64,000 nucleotides of DNA from Pseudomonas sp. efr-133-TYG-5 (GTDB lineage Bacteria > Pseudomonadota > Gammaproteobacteria > Pseudomonadales > Pseudomonadaceae): contig NZ_JARVSM010000001.1 of the NCBI RefSeq assembly GCF_030209175.1, forward strand, positions 620,001 to 684,000, written 5' to 3'. Shown piece after piece: positions 16,438 to 26,166 of this stretch; position 1 is the first letter of the stretch; each line of letters starts with the position of its first letter. Below the pieces are notes generated by a model. It was not told the origin of the DNA and searched no databases. It saw nothing but the letters and a program-made list of their open reading frames with translations. The translations under genes were made by a program, and so were the position numbers.

Positions 16438-17559
16438 TCAAGCCGTCGGGTCGGTTTGCGGCAGCAGTTGCACGCCCAGGTACAACGCCAGCATCCCGTC
16501 CAGGCGCAGCGGGTCGACGCCGCTGATCTCGGCGATGCGTTCCATGCGGTAGCGCAGGCTGTTGCGGTGGATGCCCAGCGCATCGGCGCAGGCCTGGCTT
16601 TGCCCGTCGTGGTCACACCAACTGCGCAACGTCGCGAGCAACTGGCCGTTGCTGTCCTTGGCGATGACCTTGCGCAGCGGCTTGAGCAGTTCGTCGAGGG
16701 CGTCGTCGTTGCGGTGGCGCCAGAGCATCACCGGCAGGCGATAGCGATTGAGTGTCAGCAGCCGCGACTGCGGCAACACCTCACGGCCATAGGCGAGCAG
16801 ATCGCCGACCCGCCGGTAGCAACGGCGCAAGCCGAGCAAGCCATCGGCCTGGCCGCCGACTGCGATGCGCAGAATGTTCCAGCCAAGGCCGTCGAGTTTT
16901 TCCAGCAGGCGATCAGGCTCGACGTTGTGACTGGCCGGCCGGCACCAGAGCAACGAGGTCTGCGCCGAACTCACGCACCAGCTGTCCGGGTAACGCGAGA
17001 TCAGCCAGGCACCGAGGCTTTCGACAGTTTGCCCCGGAGCGTGCTCCAAGCCCAGTTCGAACAGGTACGGCACCCGTGTCAGCTGTGGCTTGAGCCCCAA
17101 TTGCCGGGCTTCATCGACCAGGCGCGGCGAATCACCGGCCTCGCTCAGCAGCAGCGCCAGCAAGTCTTCGCAGCGCTGGCGCCGCCATTGCTGCTCGGCC
17201 TGCTGGTTACGCTGAGCGACGAGCATTTCGGCGGTCATGCGCACCAGTTCGGCGTAGGTGCGCAGTTGCTCGGGCTCGCCGGTGATGCCGAGCACGCCGA
17301 TCAGCCGTTGGTCGAGCAACAGCGGCAGGTTGATCCCCGGCTGGACGCCTTTCAGATGCATGGCGGTCTGGGCGTCGATCTCCACCACTCGGCCGTTGGC
17401 GAGCACCAGTTGCGCGCCTTCGTGGCGGGTATTGATGCGCTCCGGTTCGCCACTGCCGAGAATCAGCCCCTGGCTGTCCATGACATTGACGTTGTACGGC
17501 AAAATGGCCATGGCCCGGTCGACGATGTCCTGAGCGAGGTCGTGATCGAGTTCGAACAT
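16438..17559 (-). CDS. cdaR: CdaR-type sugar diacid regulator
   Basis: 373 residues from ATG 17559; MFELDHDLAQDIVDRAM is the usual start, so a longer frame to 17622 is not used. The N-terminal putative sugar-diacid recognition domain spans about 1-140 (HEGAQLVLANGRVVEID, GVLGITGEPEQLRTYAELV). A PucR-type C-terminal helix-turn-helix is seen at about 312-372 (QSQACADALGIHRNSLRYRM). In E. coli the family activates glucarate, galactarate and glycerate genes. It is flanked by glycerate kinase and divergent from the MFS transporter gene (172 bases between starts), both probable targets. Confidence 0.88.
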   Translation of the reverse strand: MFELDHDLAQDIVDRAMAILPYNVNVMDSQGLILGSGEPERINTRHEGAQLVLANGRVVEIDAQTAMHLKGVQPGINLPLLLDQRLIGVLGITGEPEQLRTYAELVRMTAEMLVAQRNQQAEQQWRRQRCEDLLALLLSEAGDSPRLVDEARQLGLKPQLTRVPYLFELGLEHAPGQTVESLGAWLISRYPDSWCVSSAQTSLLWCRPASHNVEPDRLLEKLDGLGWNILRIAVGGQADGLLGLRRCYRRVGDLLAYGREVLPQSRLLTLNRYRLPVMLWRHRNDDALDELLKPLRKVIAKDSNGQLLATLRSWCDHDGQSQACADALGIHRNSLRYRMERIAEISGVDPLRLDGMLALYLGVQLLPQTDPTA

Positions 17560-17730
17560 AAGCGGCAGAATCCTTGAAAACAGGCGCGGACGGTTGTTCA
17601 GCCGCACAGGGTCTGGCGGCAAACCCTGTGCTCAGGCACAAAGACAATCCGGCCAAAGGTGGCCGAGACTCTCAGGGCGATCAACGTTACCCTTTGCATC
17701 GCAAAAAATCATAATAAAGAGAGAGCCGCT

Positions 17731-19041
17731 ATGTCGCAGAGCGCCGCAGCCACCCAGACCATCGATGACGGTAAAAACGCCGTCTACAAACGCATCACCC
17801 TGCGTTTGATCCCCTTCATTTTCATCTGCTACCTGTTCAACTACCTCGACCGGGTCAACGTTGGATTTGCCAAACTGCAGATGCTCGACGCACTGAAGTT
17901 CAGCGAAACCGTGTACGGCCTCGGTGCCGGGATCTTCTTCATCGGCTACGTGCTGTGCGGCGTACCGAGCAACCTGGCACTGACTCGGTTCGGTCCACGG
18001 CGCTGGATCGCGCTGATGATGATCACCTGGGGCACGCTGTCGACCTGCCTGCTGTTCGTCACTACCCCGACCCAGTTCTACACCCTGCGCCTGTTCACCG
18101 GTGCGGCCGAAGCCGGGTTCTTCCCGGGCGTGGTGCTGTACCTGTCGCAGTGGTTCCCGACGTTTCGCCGCGGGCGGATCATGGCCCTGTTCATGTCGGC
18201 GATCCCGGTGTCCGGGCTGCTCGGCAGTCCGTTCTCCGGCTGGATCCTCAACCACTTCGCCGCCGGCCAGGGTGGCCTCGCCGGGTGGCAGTGGATGTTC
18301 CTGCTGCAGGGTATTCCGACGGTGATTCTCGGCGCCCTCGCCTACTTCCTGCTCAGTGACAGTTTCGCCAACGCCAAATGGCTGAGCGCCCATGAGCGCG
18401 CGGTGCTCGAAGCCGATCAGGCCGAAGACCTGGCGAACAAGCCGAAAACCACCTCCGACGCATTGAGCGCGGTGTTCAAGAACCCGGCGATCTGGGCGTT
18501 CGGCCTGATCTACTTCTGCATCCAGAGCGGCGTGTACGCCATCAACTTCTGGCTGCCGTCGATCATCAAGAACCTCGGCTTCAGCGACAACCTGGTGATC
18601 GGCTGGTTGAGTGCGATCCCGTACCTGCTGGCGGCGGTGTTCATGCTGCTGGTCGGGCGTTCGGCGGACATGCGCAAGGAGCGCCGCTGGCACCTGGTGG
18701 TGCCGATGCTGATGGGCGCCATCGGCCTGCTGATCGCGGTGAACTTTGCCGCCAATCCGGCCATTGCCATCCTCGGCCTGACCATCGCCACCATGGGCGC
18801 CCTCACCGGCCTGCCGATGTTCTGGCCGGTGCCGACCGCGATGCTCAGCGCCGGCGCGGCCGCTGGCGGTCTGGCCCTGATCAACTCGATGGGGCAGATG
18901 GCCGGGTTCCTCAGCCCTTACCTGGTGGGTTGGGTCAAGGACAGCACCGGTTCGACCGATGCCGCGTTGTACCTGCTGGCGGCAGTGATCGTTGGCGGCA
19001 GCCTGCTGGCGCTGCGCATGACGCGGACGTTGCGCGCGTAA
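17731..19041 (+). CDS. MFS transporter, anion:cation symporter family (probable glycerate or sugar-acid uptake)
   Basis: 436 residues; ATG 17731 follows AGAGAG, preferred to an ATG at 17659. The N-terminal IFICYLFNYLDRVNVGFAKL is the ACS-family signature and about twelve membrane segments are visible with a cytoplasmic loop near 195-225. Glucarate, galactarate and tartrate carriers belong to this group. Its position divergent from cdaR and next to a glycerate kinase argues for uptake of glycerate or a hexaric acid. The exact substrate cannot be read from sequence. Confidence 0.87.
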   Translation: MSQSAAATQTIDDGKNAVYKRITLRLIPFIFICYLFNYLDRVNVGFAKLQMLDALKFSETVYGLGAGIFFIGYVLCGVPSNLALTRFGPRRWIALMMITWGTLSTCLLFVTTPTQFYTLRLFTGAAEAGFFPGVVLYLSQWFPTFRRGRIMALFMSAIPVSGLLGSPFSGWILNHFAAGQGGLAGWQWMFLLQGIPTVILGALAYFLLSDSFANAKWLSAHERAVLEADQAEDLANKPKTTSDALSAVFKNPAIWAFGLIYFCIQSGVYAINFWLPSIIKNLGFSDNLVIGWLSAIPYLLAAVFMLLVGRSADMRKERRWHLVVPMLMGAIGLLIAVNFAANPAIAILGLTIATMGALTGLPMFWPVPTAMLSAGAAAGGLALINSMGQMAGFLSPYLVGWVKDSTGSTDAALYLLAAVIVGGSLLALRMTRTLRA

Positions 19042-19062
19042 TCACGCTTCAAGAAGACCGCG

Positions 19063-19110
19063 GCCGGCGCCAGCTTCTGCAAGGAAATCCCTGTAGAAGC
19101 TGGCGCCGGC
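19063..19110. repeat. Large hairpin after the MFS gene, REP-like or terminator
   Basis: Arms GCCGGCGCCAGCTTCTGC and GTAGAAGCTGGCGCCGGC form an 18-bp inverted repeat (one G-T pair) with a 12-base loop. It differs from the GTGGGAGC REP family and lies between the convergent MFS and VOC genes. Confidence 0.7.
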
Positions 19111-19126
19111 TGCAATCGTTGTGCTG

Positions 19127-19483
19127 TCAGGCCAACGCATCCAGCTCGATCACCAGTCCACCCGGCATCTGTACAAAGATCTGCCAGATCCCCTCCTCCG
19201 GCACCTGTGCCAATTGATACGGCAATCCACTCTCGCGCACTCGCTGCAGCACGCTGTGCGCCGGCTCGTCGCTGCGAAAGGCAATGTGGCTCAGCGCAGT
19301 GTCGGTGGACGTCGGCTGCTCGATCACGTGCACCAGCGCCTGCTCATCCTGATACAGCCAGCGGCCCGGGAACGGAAACGGTGGCCGCCGCCCCGGTGTG
19401 AGTCCGAGCAACGCGGCAAAATTGTCCTGCACGCTTTGCCCGTCAGCCGTGTTGAAGGCCAGGTGGTCGAATGTCCAGCTCAT
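19127..19483 (-). CDS. VOC-superfamily protein (glyoxalase/dioxygenase fold)
   Basis: 118 residues, ATG at 19483. The pattern FDHLAFNTAD...HIAFRSDEP...PGGLVIELD fits one vicinal-oxygen-chelate domain, with metal-ligand candidates His7, the His in SHIAF and the Glu in VIELD. The reaction cannot be told. It is divergent from a LysR gene 98 bases away, which may regulate it. Confidence 0.75.
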   Translation of the reverse strand: MSWTFDHLAFNTADGQSVQDNFAALLGLTPGRRPPFPFPGRWLYQDEQALVHVIEQPTSTDTALSHIAFRSDEPAHSVLQRVRESGLPYQLAQVPEEGIWQIFVQMPGGLVIELDALA

Positions 19484-19581
19484 GAACGTCTCCCGCGGTT
19501 ATTGGTTGATTACAGTATCCGCGCTTGCCAATCACGGAAAAATCCCGCAAATAGGCAAAGATCTTTAAAGGACTTTTAGCA

Positions 19582-20481
19582 ATGAGCTCGATTCTCGATC
19601 TGGAGATCTTCGTGCGCACCGCCGACTCCGGGAGCATTTCCGCCGCCGCCCGCGCCCTGGAACTGACGCCAGCAGCATGCAGCATCGCCCTCAAGCGCCT
19701 GGAAACCCGCCTCGGCATCCGCCTGCTCGCCCGCTCCACCCGCAGCATGCGCCTGACCGAAGAGGGTCGGCGTTATCTCGACAGCGTGCGTATCGCCCTC
19801 GGTGCACTGGCCGAAGGCGAACAGGCGCTCAAGCACCACGGCGAGGGCCTCAGCGGTGTGCTGCAACTCGCCGCGCCGTCGGATTTCGGGCGCAATGTGC
19901 TGTTGCCGTGGCTGGACGATTTCAAGCGCGAGCATCCGAACATCCAGTTGCAATTGCTGCTCAATGATCGTCACGCCGACCTGTTTCGCGAAACCGTCGA
20001 CGTCGCCCTGCGCTTCGGCGTGCCCAGCGATTCGACGCTGGTGGCGCTGCCAATTCTGCCGACGCATCGCCGCGTCGCCTGTGCCAGCCCCGACTACCTC
20101 GAGCGTCACGGCACGCCCCGACAGCCCGCCGAGTTGAGCGAGCACAGCGCCCTGCTCTACCTGCGCAATGGCCGGCCTTACAACACCTGGCGCTTCAGCC
20201 GTGGCGACGAAACGCTGGAAGTCGAAGTGCGCGGCGACTACCTCAGCGACGACGGCGAAGTCGCCCGCCGCTGGGCGCTGGCCGGGCATGGCATCGCCTA
20301 CAAGGCGTGGCTGGACGTCGCCGCAGACGTGCGTGCCGGGCGTCTGCTGCCGCTGTTCGATGACTGGCACGGCGAGAGCGTGCCGTTCAACTTGCTTTGC
20401 CCGCACCGGCTGCAGGTGTCCGAGCGGGTGCGGGTGTTGCAGGCGTTTTTGCAGGCGCGTTGTGCGTCACTCGGCCGATAA
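19582..20481 (+). CDS. LysR-family transcriptional regulator
   Basis: 299 residues, family length. The N-terminal winged helix-turn-helix is at about 4-62 (LEIFVRTADSGSISAAARAL, LKRLETRLGIRLLARSTRSM). The remainder is the substrate-binding domain of the group that includes PP2066-like aldo/keto-reductase-linked regulators. It is divergent from the VOC gene and followed after 68 bases by an aldo/keto reductase; either may be its target. Effector unknown. Confidence 0.88.
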   Translation: MSSILDLEIFVRTADSGSISAAARALELTPAACSIALKRLETRLGIRLLARSTRSMRLTEEGRRYLDSVRIALGALAEGEQALKHHGEGLSGVLQLAAPSDFGRNVLLPWLDDFKREHPNIQLQLLLNDRHADLFRETVDVALRFGVPSDSTLVALPILPTHRRVACASPDYLERHGTPRQPAELSEHSALLYLRNGRPYNTWRFSRGDETLEVEVRGDYLSDDGEVARRWALAGHGIAYKAWLDVAADVRAGRLLPLFDDWHGESVPFNLLCPHRLQVSERVRVLQAFLQARCASLGR

Positions 20482-20549
20482 TTCACTTTGCCGCATCGGA
20501 TGCTTCTGGTATTTGATTGGAGTTTTCCCACCGACAAAAGGATTTCGGC

Positions 20550-21563
20550 ATGAGCTATCGCACACTGGGGCACTCGGGGTTGCAGGTATCCACCCTGACC
20601 CTCGGCACAATGATGTTTGGCGAACAGACCAGCGCCGAGGACTCGCTGCGTATCATTGACAAGGCCTGGGACCAGGGCATCAATTTCATCGACACCGCCG
20701 ACGTCTACACCAACGGTCGCTCCGAGGAGATCGTCGGCGAAGCCATCGCGCGTCACCGCCACGAATGGGTACTGGCGACCAAGGTCGGCTTCGGCCCGGT
20801 GGATGGCGTGCCGAACCGCAGCGGTCTGAGCCGCAAGCACATCTTCAATGGTCTGGAGGCCAGCCTGACGCGCCTTGGCACCGACTACCTCGACATCTAT
20901 TACCTGCACCGCGAAGACCACAACACGCCGCTGGAAGTGACCGTTTCGGCGATTGGCGACCTGATCCGCCAGGGCAAGATCCGCTACTGGGGCCTGTCCA
21001 ACTACCGGGGCTGGCGCATCGCCGAGGTGATTCGCATTGCCGACCAACTCGGCGTCGATCGCCCGGTGATCAGCCAGCCGCTGTACAACATCGTCAACCG
21101 CCAGGCCGAAACCGAACAGATCACCGCCGCGCAGACCTACGGCCTCGGCGTGGTGCCGTACAGCCCGCTGGCCCGTGGCGTGCTCAGCGGCAAATACGCG
21201 CCGGATGTCACGCCGGACGCCAACAGCCGCGCCGGGCGTCAGGACAAGCGCATCCTCGAAACCGAATGGCGCGTGGAATCACTGCGCATTGCCCAGCAGA
21301 TCCAGCAATACACCCAGGGCCGTGGGGTGGGCATCGTCGAGTTCGCGATTGCCTGGGTGCTGAACAACAGCGCGGTGACCTCGGCCATCGTCGGACCGCG
21401 CACCGAACAACAGTGGGACGCGTACACCAAGGCGCAGGCCGTGCAGATCACGGCGGAGGATGAGGCGTTCATCGATTCGCTGGTGACGCCGGGGCACGCG
21501 TCGACACCAGGGTTCAATGACGTGAGCCATTTTGTGTCGGGTCGTAGACCGCGTTCGGCTTGA
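20550..21563 (+). CDS. Aldo/keto reductase
   Basis: 337 residues from ATG 20550 (AAAGGA upstream). The catalytic tetrad is seen: Asp and Tyr in NFIDTADVYTNG (about 44-55), Lys in VLATKVGFG near 77, and His in YYLHREDHNTP near 120. NADPH-binding residues lie in SAIVGPRTEQQWDA near the C-terminus. It resembles the YghZ/PdxI-like group of soluble reductases acting on aldehydes. Substrate unknown. Confidence 0.88.
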   Translation: MSYRTLGHSGLQVSTLTLGTMMFGEQTSAEDSLRIIDKAWDQGINFIDTADVYTNGRSEEIVGEAIARHRHEWVLATKVGFGPVDGVPNRSGLSRKHIFNGLEASLTRLGTDYLDIYYLHREDHNTPLEVTVSAIGDLIRQGKIRYWGLSNYRGWRIAEVIRIADQLGVDRPVISQPLYNIVNRQAETEQITAAQTYGLGVVPYSPLARGVLSGKYAPDVTPDANSRAGRQDKRILETEWRVESLRIAQQIQQYTQGRGVGIVEFAIAWVLNNSAVTSAIVGPRTEQQWDAYTKAQAVQITAEDEAFIDSLVTPGHASTPGFNDVSHFVSGRRPRSA

Positions 21564-21570
21564 GATCCCC

Positions 21571-21732
21571 GCCCTCTCCCGGAGGGCGAAGGGTCCGATT
21601 GCGGGATGTTCAGACTATGCTTTTCTCTGAGCGTGTTGTGTTGAACCCGTAATCGACAGGCCCTATCAGGTCGACGGATTACCAGAGACACCCCGATCGG
21701 CTCCCTCCCTTTGGGAGAGGGCTGGGGTGAGG
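21571..21732. repeat. Two short hairpin repeats in the gap before rarD
   Basis: GCCCTCTCCCGGAGGGC at 21571-21587 and CCCTCCCTTTGGGAGAGGG at 21703-21721, followed by CTGGGGTGAGG. This is a common intergenic repeat type in gamma-proteobacteria, distinct from the REP family. The 268-base gap holds no gene. Confidence 0.6.
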
Positions 21733-21831
21733 AGCTGTCGATTGTTGGAAATATTGATCACTCGGCCAATATTCAGCACAAAAACCACGTATCCTGCGCG
21801 CCCCGTTTGACCTTCAACCCGCGAGGACAGT

Positions 21832-22713
21832 TTGTCTAAAGGTATCGCTCTATCGGTGTCAGCCTCGGTGCTGTTTGCCGTCATGTATTACTACACGTCG
21901 TTGCTCACCCCGCTGAGCGGCGTGGAAATCTTTGGTTGGCGGATGCTGCTGACCGTGCCGTGCATGACCGTGTTCATGCTGGTTTCCGGCGAATGGCGGC
22001 GGGTGCTCGAACTGCTGCGCCGGGTGGCGCAACAGCCCAAACTGATTGGCGGCCTGGTCGTTTCGGCGGCGTTGCTCGGCGTGCAGCTGTGGCTGTTCAT
22101 GTGGGCGCCGCTCAACGGCTACAGCCTCGACGTGTCGCTCGGCTATTTCCTCCTGCCGCTGGCGATGGTCCTGACCGGGCGCATCGTATACGGCGACAGC
22201 CTGTCGTACCTGCAGAAAATCGCCGTGTTCTTTGCCACGCTGGGTGTGGCGAACGAGCTGTATCAGGTCGGCGGTTTTTCCTGGGCGACCCTGGTGGTCG
22301 TGGTCGGTTACCCGCTGTATTTCGTGCTGCGCAAACGCCTGAAGACCGACCATCTCGGCGGCTTGTGGGTCGACATGACCTTGATGCTGCCCGTCGCGTA
22401 CTGGTTCGTGCGCGGTGGCGAGCAAGGCTTTGCCGTGTTCGATCAGTACCCGGGGCTGATGTGGCTGATTCCGCTGCTTGGCCTGATCAGTGCCTCCGCG
22501 CTGGTGGTCTACATCATTGCCAGCCGCTTGTTGCCGTTCAGCCTGTTCGGCCTGCTCAGCTATGTCGAGCCGGTGTTGCTGCTCGGTGTCGCGCTGTTGC
22601 TGGGTGAAAGCATCAAGGCCGGTGAATGGCTGACGTACATCCCGATCTGGCTGGCAGTGGTAGTACTGGTGTTTGAGGGCTTCAAGCATTTGATGCGGCA
22701 GCGCAGATCTTAA
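21832..22713 (+). CDS. rarD: RarD protein, EamA-family transporter
   Basis: 293 residues from a TTG start (TTG TCT AAA GGT) behind GAGGAC; no ATG fits. Ten hydrophobic segments and the opening MSKGIALSVSASVLFAVMYY identify RarD, a member of the drug/metabolite transporter superfamily. The FMWAPLNGYSLDVSLGYFLL stretch near 90-110 is diagnostic. Substrate is not established in the family. Confidence 0.88.
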   Translation: MSKGIALSVSASVLFAVMYYYTSLLTPLSGVEIFGWRMLLTVPCMTVFMLVSGEWRRVLELLRRVAQQPKLIGGLVVSAALLGVQLWLFMWAPLNGYSLDVSLGYFLLPLAMVLTGRIVYGDSLSYLQKIAVFFATLGVANELYQVGGFSWATLVVVVGYPLYFVLRKRLKTDHLGGLWVDMTLMLPVAYWFVRGGEQGFAVFDQYPGLMWLIPLLGLISASALVVYIIASRLLPFSLFGLLSYVEPVLLLGVALLLGESIKAGEWLTYIPIWLAVVVLVFEGFKHLMRQRRS

Positions 22714-22721
22714 AAACAACC

Positions 22722-22810
22722 GTGGGAGCGAGCCTGCTCGCGAAAGCGTCAATTCAGTCAACTCTGATGTTGAATGAAGGACCGCATTCGCGAGCAGGCT
22801 CGCTCCCACA
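22722..22810. repeat. REP pair (REPIN) between rarD and hpd
   Basis: GTGGGAGCGAGCCTGCTCGC at the left and the exact inverse GCGAGCAGGCTCGCTCCCAC at the right, about 50 bases apart, between convergent genes. Confidence 0.9.
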
Positions 22811-22830
22811 GGGTGTAGCCGGGACGAAAA

Positions 22831-23907
22831 TTACTCGGTGGTCAGCACACCACGACGCACCTGATCGCGCTCGATCGACTCGAACAGCGCCTTGAAGTTG
22901 CCCTCGCCGAAGCCATCGTCGCCTTTACGCTGGATGAATTCGAAGAACACCGGGCCCATCAGGGTTTCCGAGAAGATCTGCAGCAGCAGGCGCTTGTCGC
23001 CCTGCTCCGAGGCGCCATCGAGCAGGATGCCGCGCGATTGCAGCTGATCGACCGGCTCGCCGTGGTTCGGCAGACGGCCTTCGAGCATTTCGTAGTAGGT
23101 GTCCGGCGGTGCGGTCATGAAGCGCATGCCGATCTTCTTCAACTGATCCCAGGTCTTGACCAGGTCGTCGGTGAGGAACGCCACGTGCTGGATGCCCTCG
23201 CCGTTGAACTGCATCAGGAACTCTTCGATCTGCCCGGCGCCCTTCGACGACTCTTCGTTGAGCGGAATGCGGATCATGCCGTCCGGAGCGGTCATCGCCT
23301 TGGAGGTCAGGCCGGTGTATTCGCCCTTGATGTCGAAGTAACGGATCTCGCGGAAATTGAACAGCTTCTCGTAGAAGTTGGCCCAGTAGGCCATGCGTCC
23401 GCGGTACACGTTGTGGGTCAGGTGGTCGATGATCTTCAGGCCGGCCCCAACCGGATTGCGGTCGACACCTTCGAGGAACACGAAGTCGATGTCATAGATC
23501 GAGCTGCCTTCACCGAAACGGTCGATCAGGTACAGCGGCGCGCCGCCAATGCCTTTGATCGCCGGCAGGTTCAGCTCCATCGGGCCGGTTTCGATGTGGA
23601 TCGGCTGGGCGCCGAGTTCCAGGGCACGGTTGTACGCCTTCTGCGAATCCTTGACGCGAAACGCCATGCCGCACACCGACGGGCCATGCTCGGCGGCGAA
23701 GTACGAGGCGACGCTGTTTGGTTCGTTGTTGAGGATCAGGTTGATCGCGCCCTGACGATACAGGTGCACGTTCTTCGAGCGGTGGGTCGCGACCTTGGTG
23801 AAGCCCATGATCTCGAAGATCGGTTCCAGGGTGCCAGGGGTCGGCGATGCGAACTCGATGAACTCGAAGCCCATCAGGCCCATTGGGTTTTCGTATAAAT
23901 CTGCCAT
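22831..23907 (-). CDS. hpd: 4-Hydroxyphenylpyruvate dioxygenase
   Basis: 358 residues, ATG at 23907. Two VOC domains are visible; the opening [19 protein letters not shown] and the C-terminal [20 protein letters not shown] are typical of bacterial HPPD. Iron ligands are expected at His in [11 protein letters not shown] (about 160), His in [11 protein letters not shown] (about 245) and Glu in FFEFIQ (about 322). It converts 4-hydroxyphenylpyruvate to homogentisate in tyrosine catabolism. No hmg genes are in this window; the upstream 246 bases hold its promoter but no motif I can assign. Confidence 0.95.
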   Translation of the reverse strand: MADLYENPMGLMGFEFIEFASPTPGTLEPIFEIMGFTKVATHRSKNVHLYRQGAINLILNNEPNSVASYFAAEHGPSVCGMAFRVKDSQKAYNRALELGAQPIHIETGPMELNLPAIKGIGGAPLYLIDRFGEGSSIYDIDFVFLEGVDRNPVGAGLKIIDHLTHNVYRGRMAYWANFYEKLFNFREIRYFDIKGEYTGLTSKAMTAPDGMIRIPLNEESSKGAGQIEEFLMQFNGEGIQHVAFLTDDLVKTWDQLKKIGMRFMTAPPDTYYEMLEGRLPNHGEPVDQLQSRGILLDGASEQGDKRLLLQIFSETLMGPVFFEFIQRKGDDGFGEGNFKALFESIERDQVRRGVLTTE

Positions 23908-24153
23908 GGTTGGCGCCTCATCATTCTTATCAATTAACCAGAGTTATTTGTCAGTAATGCTGAGACCGGTGGGCGGCGCACAGGAGATGCCACGCACACT
24001 GCGGGCGAGGAAGTCACCGTAGATCAATTGAAACCCGAATATCTTCATTGTCGACCCAAGGCTCTTGCGGGCGAGGCTTCTGCTGCCAGAAGACGATTAT
24101 TATTGTATGCGTAAACCGATTCTACACAGCGTAATAGGGGTTGTCTGCCCTCT

Positions 24154-25101
24154 CTATAAAATCCGCTTTTTCGCGACCGGTGCAAAGGGTTTGTTGCACA
24201 GGTAAATGCCCGTCAGGATCAGCACGCCGCCCAGGCACATGGCCAGTGTCAGCCGCTCACCAAGCAGCAGCGCTGCGAGGATCACCGCGGTCAGCGGATT
24301 GAGCGCGATGAACACGCCGGAGCGCGTCGCGCCGATTTTACGCAGGCCATCGTAATAGCCGATGTAGGCCAGCGCCGAGCCGAGCACGCCGAGGTAGAGC
24401 AGGCTCAACCACTGCGGCGTACCGAGTTCGCGCAACGCGACCCAGCTCAATTCGCCCCGCCACGCCGCCAGCAGCCACAACATCACGGTGCCGAGCAGAA
24501 TCGACCAGGTCACGGTCTGCACCGGGCCGAGGCTCTGGTTGAGGCCGCGGGAACACAGCGAGTACATGCCCCAGCCGAGCACGCATCCGAAGATCAGCAG
24601 ATCGCCGATCCACGCCTGCGTGGTCGCCGCGAGCAACTGCGGATTGCGACTGACGATCACCGTGCCCGCGCCGACGATGCAGGTCACGATGCCAATGATC
24701 TTCGCCCTGCCCAGCCGCTCCTTGAACACCAGCCATGAGGCCAGGGCAATCACGGCCGGATTGAGCGCCACGATCAACGAAGCGCGCGACGCATTGATGT
24801 AACGCAGCCCGTAAAAAAAGCACAGGTTATAGACAAAGATCCCGCAGAAACCCAGCAGCGCCAGTTGCAGCCACTGCCGGCAGGTCGGCCGCGCGAGGGG
24901 AACCCGGGCCAGCCACAACATGCCCAGCAACGCCACGCTGGCCAGCAGAAAACGCAGGCTCGCGGCGAAGATCGGGCTCAGGCTGTCGGCCAGCAAGCGC
25001 CCGGCGACAAACGTCCCGCCCCAGACCATGCTGACCGCACACAGGGTCACGTAGACCGGCAGATCCGAGGTAGCGGATCGCTCTTGCACATTTCTGCTCA
25101 T
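24154..25101 (-). CDS. EamA-family (DMT) transporter
   Basis: 315 residues from ATG 25101; a longer frame from 25158 would overlap the divergent promoter region. Ten membrane segments in two EamA repeats, with the conserved VSMVWGGTFVAGR near the start and the second-repeat GSALAYIGYYDGLRKIGATR. It probably exports a small metabolite. It is divergent from a LysR gene 77 bases away, a common arrangement for a regulated exporter. Confidence 0.87.
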   Translation of the reverse strand: MSRNVQERSATSDLPVYVTLCAVSMVWGGTFVAGRLLADSLSPIFAASLRFLLASVALLGMLWLARVPLARPTCRQWLQLALLGFCGIFVYNLCFFYGLRYINASRASLIVALNPAVIALASWLVFKERLGRAKIIGIVTCIVGAGTVIVSRNPQLLAATTQAWIGDLLIFGCVLGWGMYSLCSRGLNQSLGPVQTVTWSILLGTVMLWLLAAWRGELSWVALRELGTPQWLSLLYLGVLGSALAYIGYYDGLRKIGATRSGVFIALNPLTAVILAALLLGERLTLAMCLGGVLILTGIYLCNKPFAPVAKKRIL

Positions 25102-25178
25102 AACACTGCAAACGCCTGAAGGGACGGATGGCGTATCATTTGCCTGATTCCACATCATCGTAAAATGAGTAAATACTC

Positions 25179-26051
25179 ATGACCCTGACGCAACTCGAAA
25201 TCTTTTCCCTGGTGGCGGAATTGCGCGGCTTCACCCTCGCCGCCCATCGCCTGGGGATTTCCCAGTCAGCGGTGTCGCACACCCTCAAGTCACTGGAGCA
25301 GGAACTGGGCGTCGAACTCTTGCGCCGGCATCAGGCGCATGTCGAACTCAGTGACATCGGCGAGCGATTGCTGTTGCGTGCCCGGGCCATGCTCGGGCTG
25401 GCCAACACGCTGCGCCAGGAAGCGGCGGACGCTCGCGGCATGAAGCGCGGCACGCTGCGTATCGGTTCGTTCGGCCCGACGGCGTCGATCCGCCTGCTGC
25501 CGAAAATCCTCGAGCAGTACCGTCAGGCCCACCCGGGCATCGAGGTACACGTCGACGAGGGGCCGGATCGCCAGGTACTGCAATGGCTGCAGGAGCGGCG
25601 GATCGACGTCGGATTCGTCGTCCTGCCGGAGGACCGCTTCGATACCTACGCATTGCTTGAGGATCAGTTGGTCGCCCTGCTCCCGCCGGCTCACCCGTTG
25701 GCGTCAAGGACGCAACTGGCGCTCGAGGATTTGTGCGCCGACCCGTTTGTGCTGACCGAGGCCGGCTCTGCGGAACTGGTCACACGGCTGTTCCATGCCG
25801 CACGCCTGACACCGAACATTCGCTTCCGCTGCTCGCAATTGCTCAGCACGCTGGACACGGTCAGTCGTGGCGACGCGATCACCGTGGTCGCCGAAGGCTC
25901 GTTGCCGGACACGGAGAACCCGCGCTACCTCAAGAAGGCGCTGACCCCGGCGGTCGTGCGCCAGATTGGCCTGGCGGTACTCGACCGGCGCCAGGCTTCC
26001 CCGGCAACGCTGGCGTTTGTCGACCTGGCAACACGGCTGGACTACCGTTGA
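25179..26051 (+). CDS. LysR-family transcriptional regulator
   Basis: 290 residues. Helix-turn-helix at about 3-60 (LEIFSLVAELRGFTLAAHRL, SQSAVSHTLKSLEQELGVEL), then a CysB-type substrate domain (LRIGSFGPTASIRLLPKILE). It is divergent from the EamA transporter gene and likely controls it. Effector unknown. Confidence 0.88.
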   Translation: MTLTQLEIFSLVAELRGFTLAAHRLGISQSAVSHTLKSLEQELGVELLRRHQAHVELSDIGERLLLRARAMLGLANTLRQEAADARGMKRGTLRIGSFGPTASIRLLPKILEQYRQAHPGIEVHVDEGPDRQVLQWLQERRIDVGFVVLPEDRFDTYALLEDQLVALLPPAHPLASRTQLALEDLCADPFVLTEAGSAELVTRLFHAARLTPNIRFRCSQLLSTLDTVSRGDAITVVAEGSLPDTENPRYLKKALTPAVVRQIGLAVLDRRQASPATLAFVDLATRLDYR

Positions 26052-26166
26052 GCAGCGCAAGCCGCATCGGCCATCTATCATGGCCTCTGACCGAACGCAG
26101 GTTGCCAGGCACGCCCTTGGCCTGCGCGCCTTCAACTGCCCCGAATCATTGCGACAGGATGCGCCC

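Noticed and set aside
15094..17577. An 827-codon open frame on the plus strand
   Set aside because: It lies wholly antisense to the glycerate kinase and cdaR genes, whose families are clear. Long antisense frames are a by-product of GC-rich third positions.
24060..24150. A possible TyrR/PhhR-type box upstream of hpd (TGTA ... TACA)
   Set aside because: The spacing and inner bases do not fit a TGTAAA-N6-TTTACA box, so it was not listed as a site.
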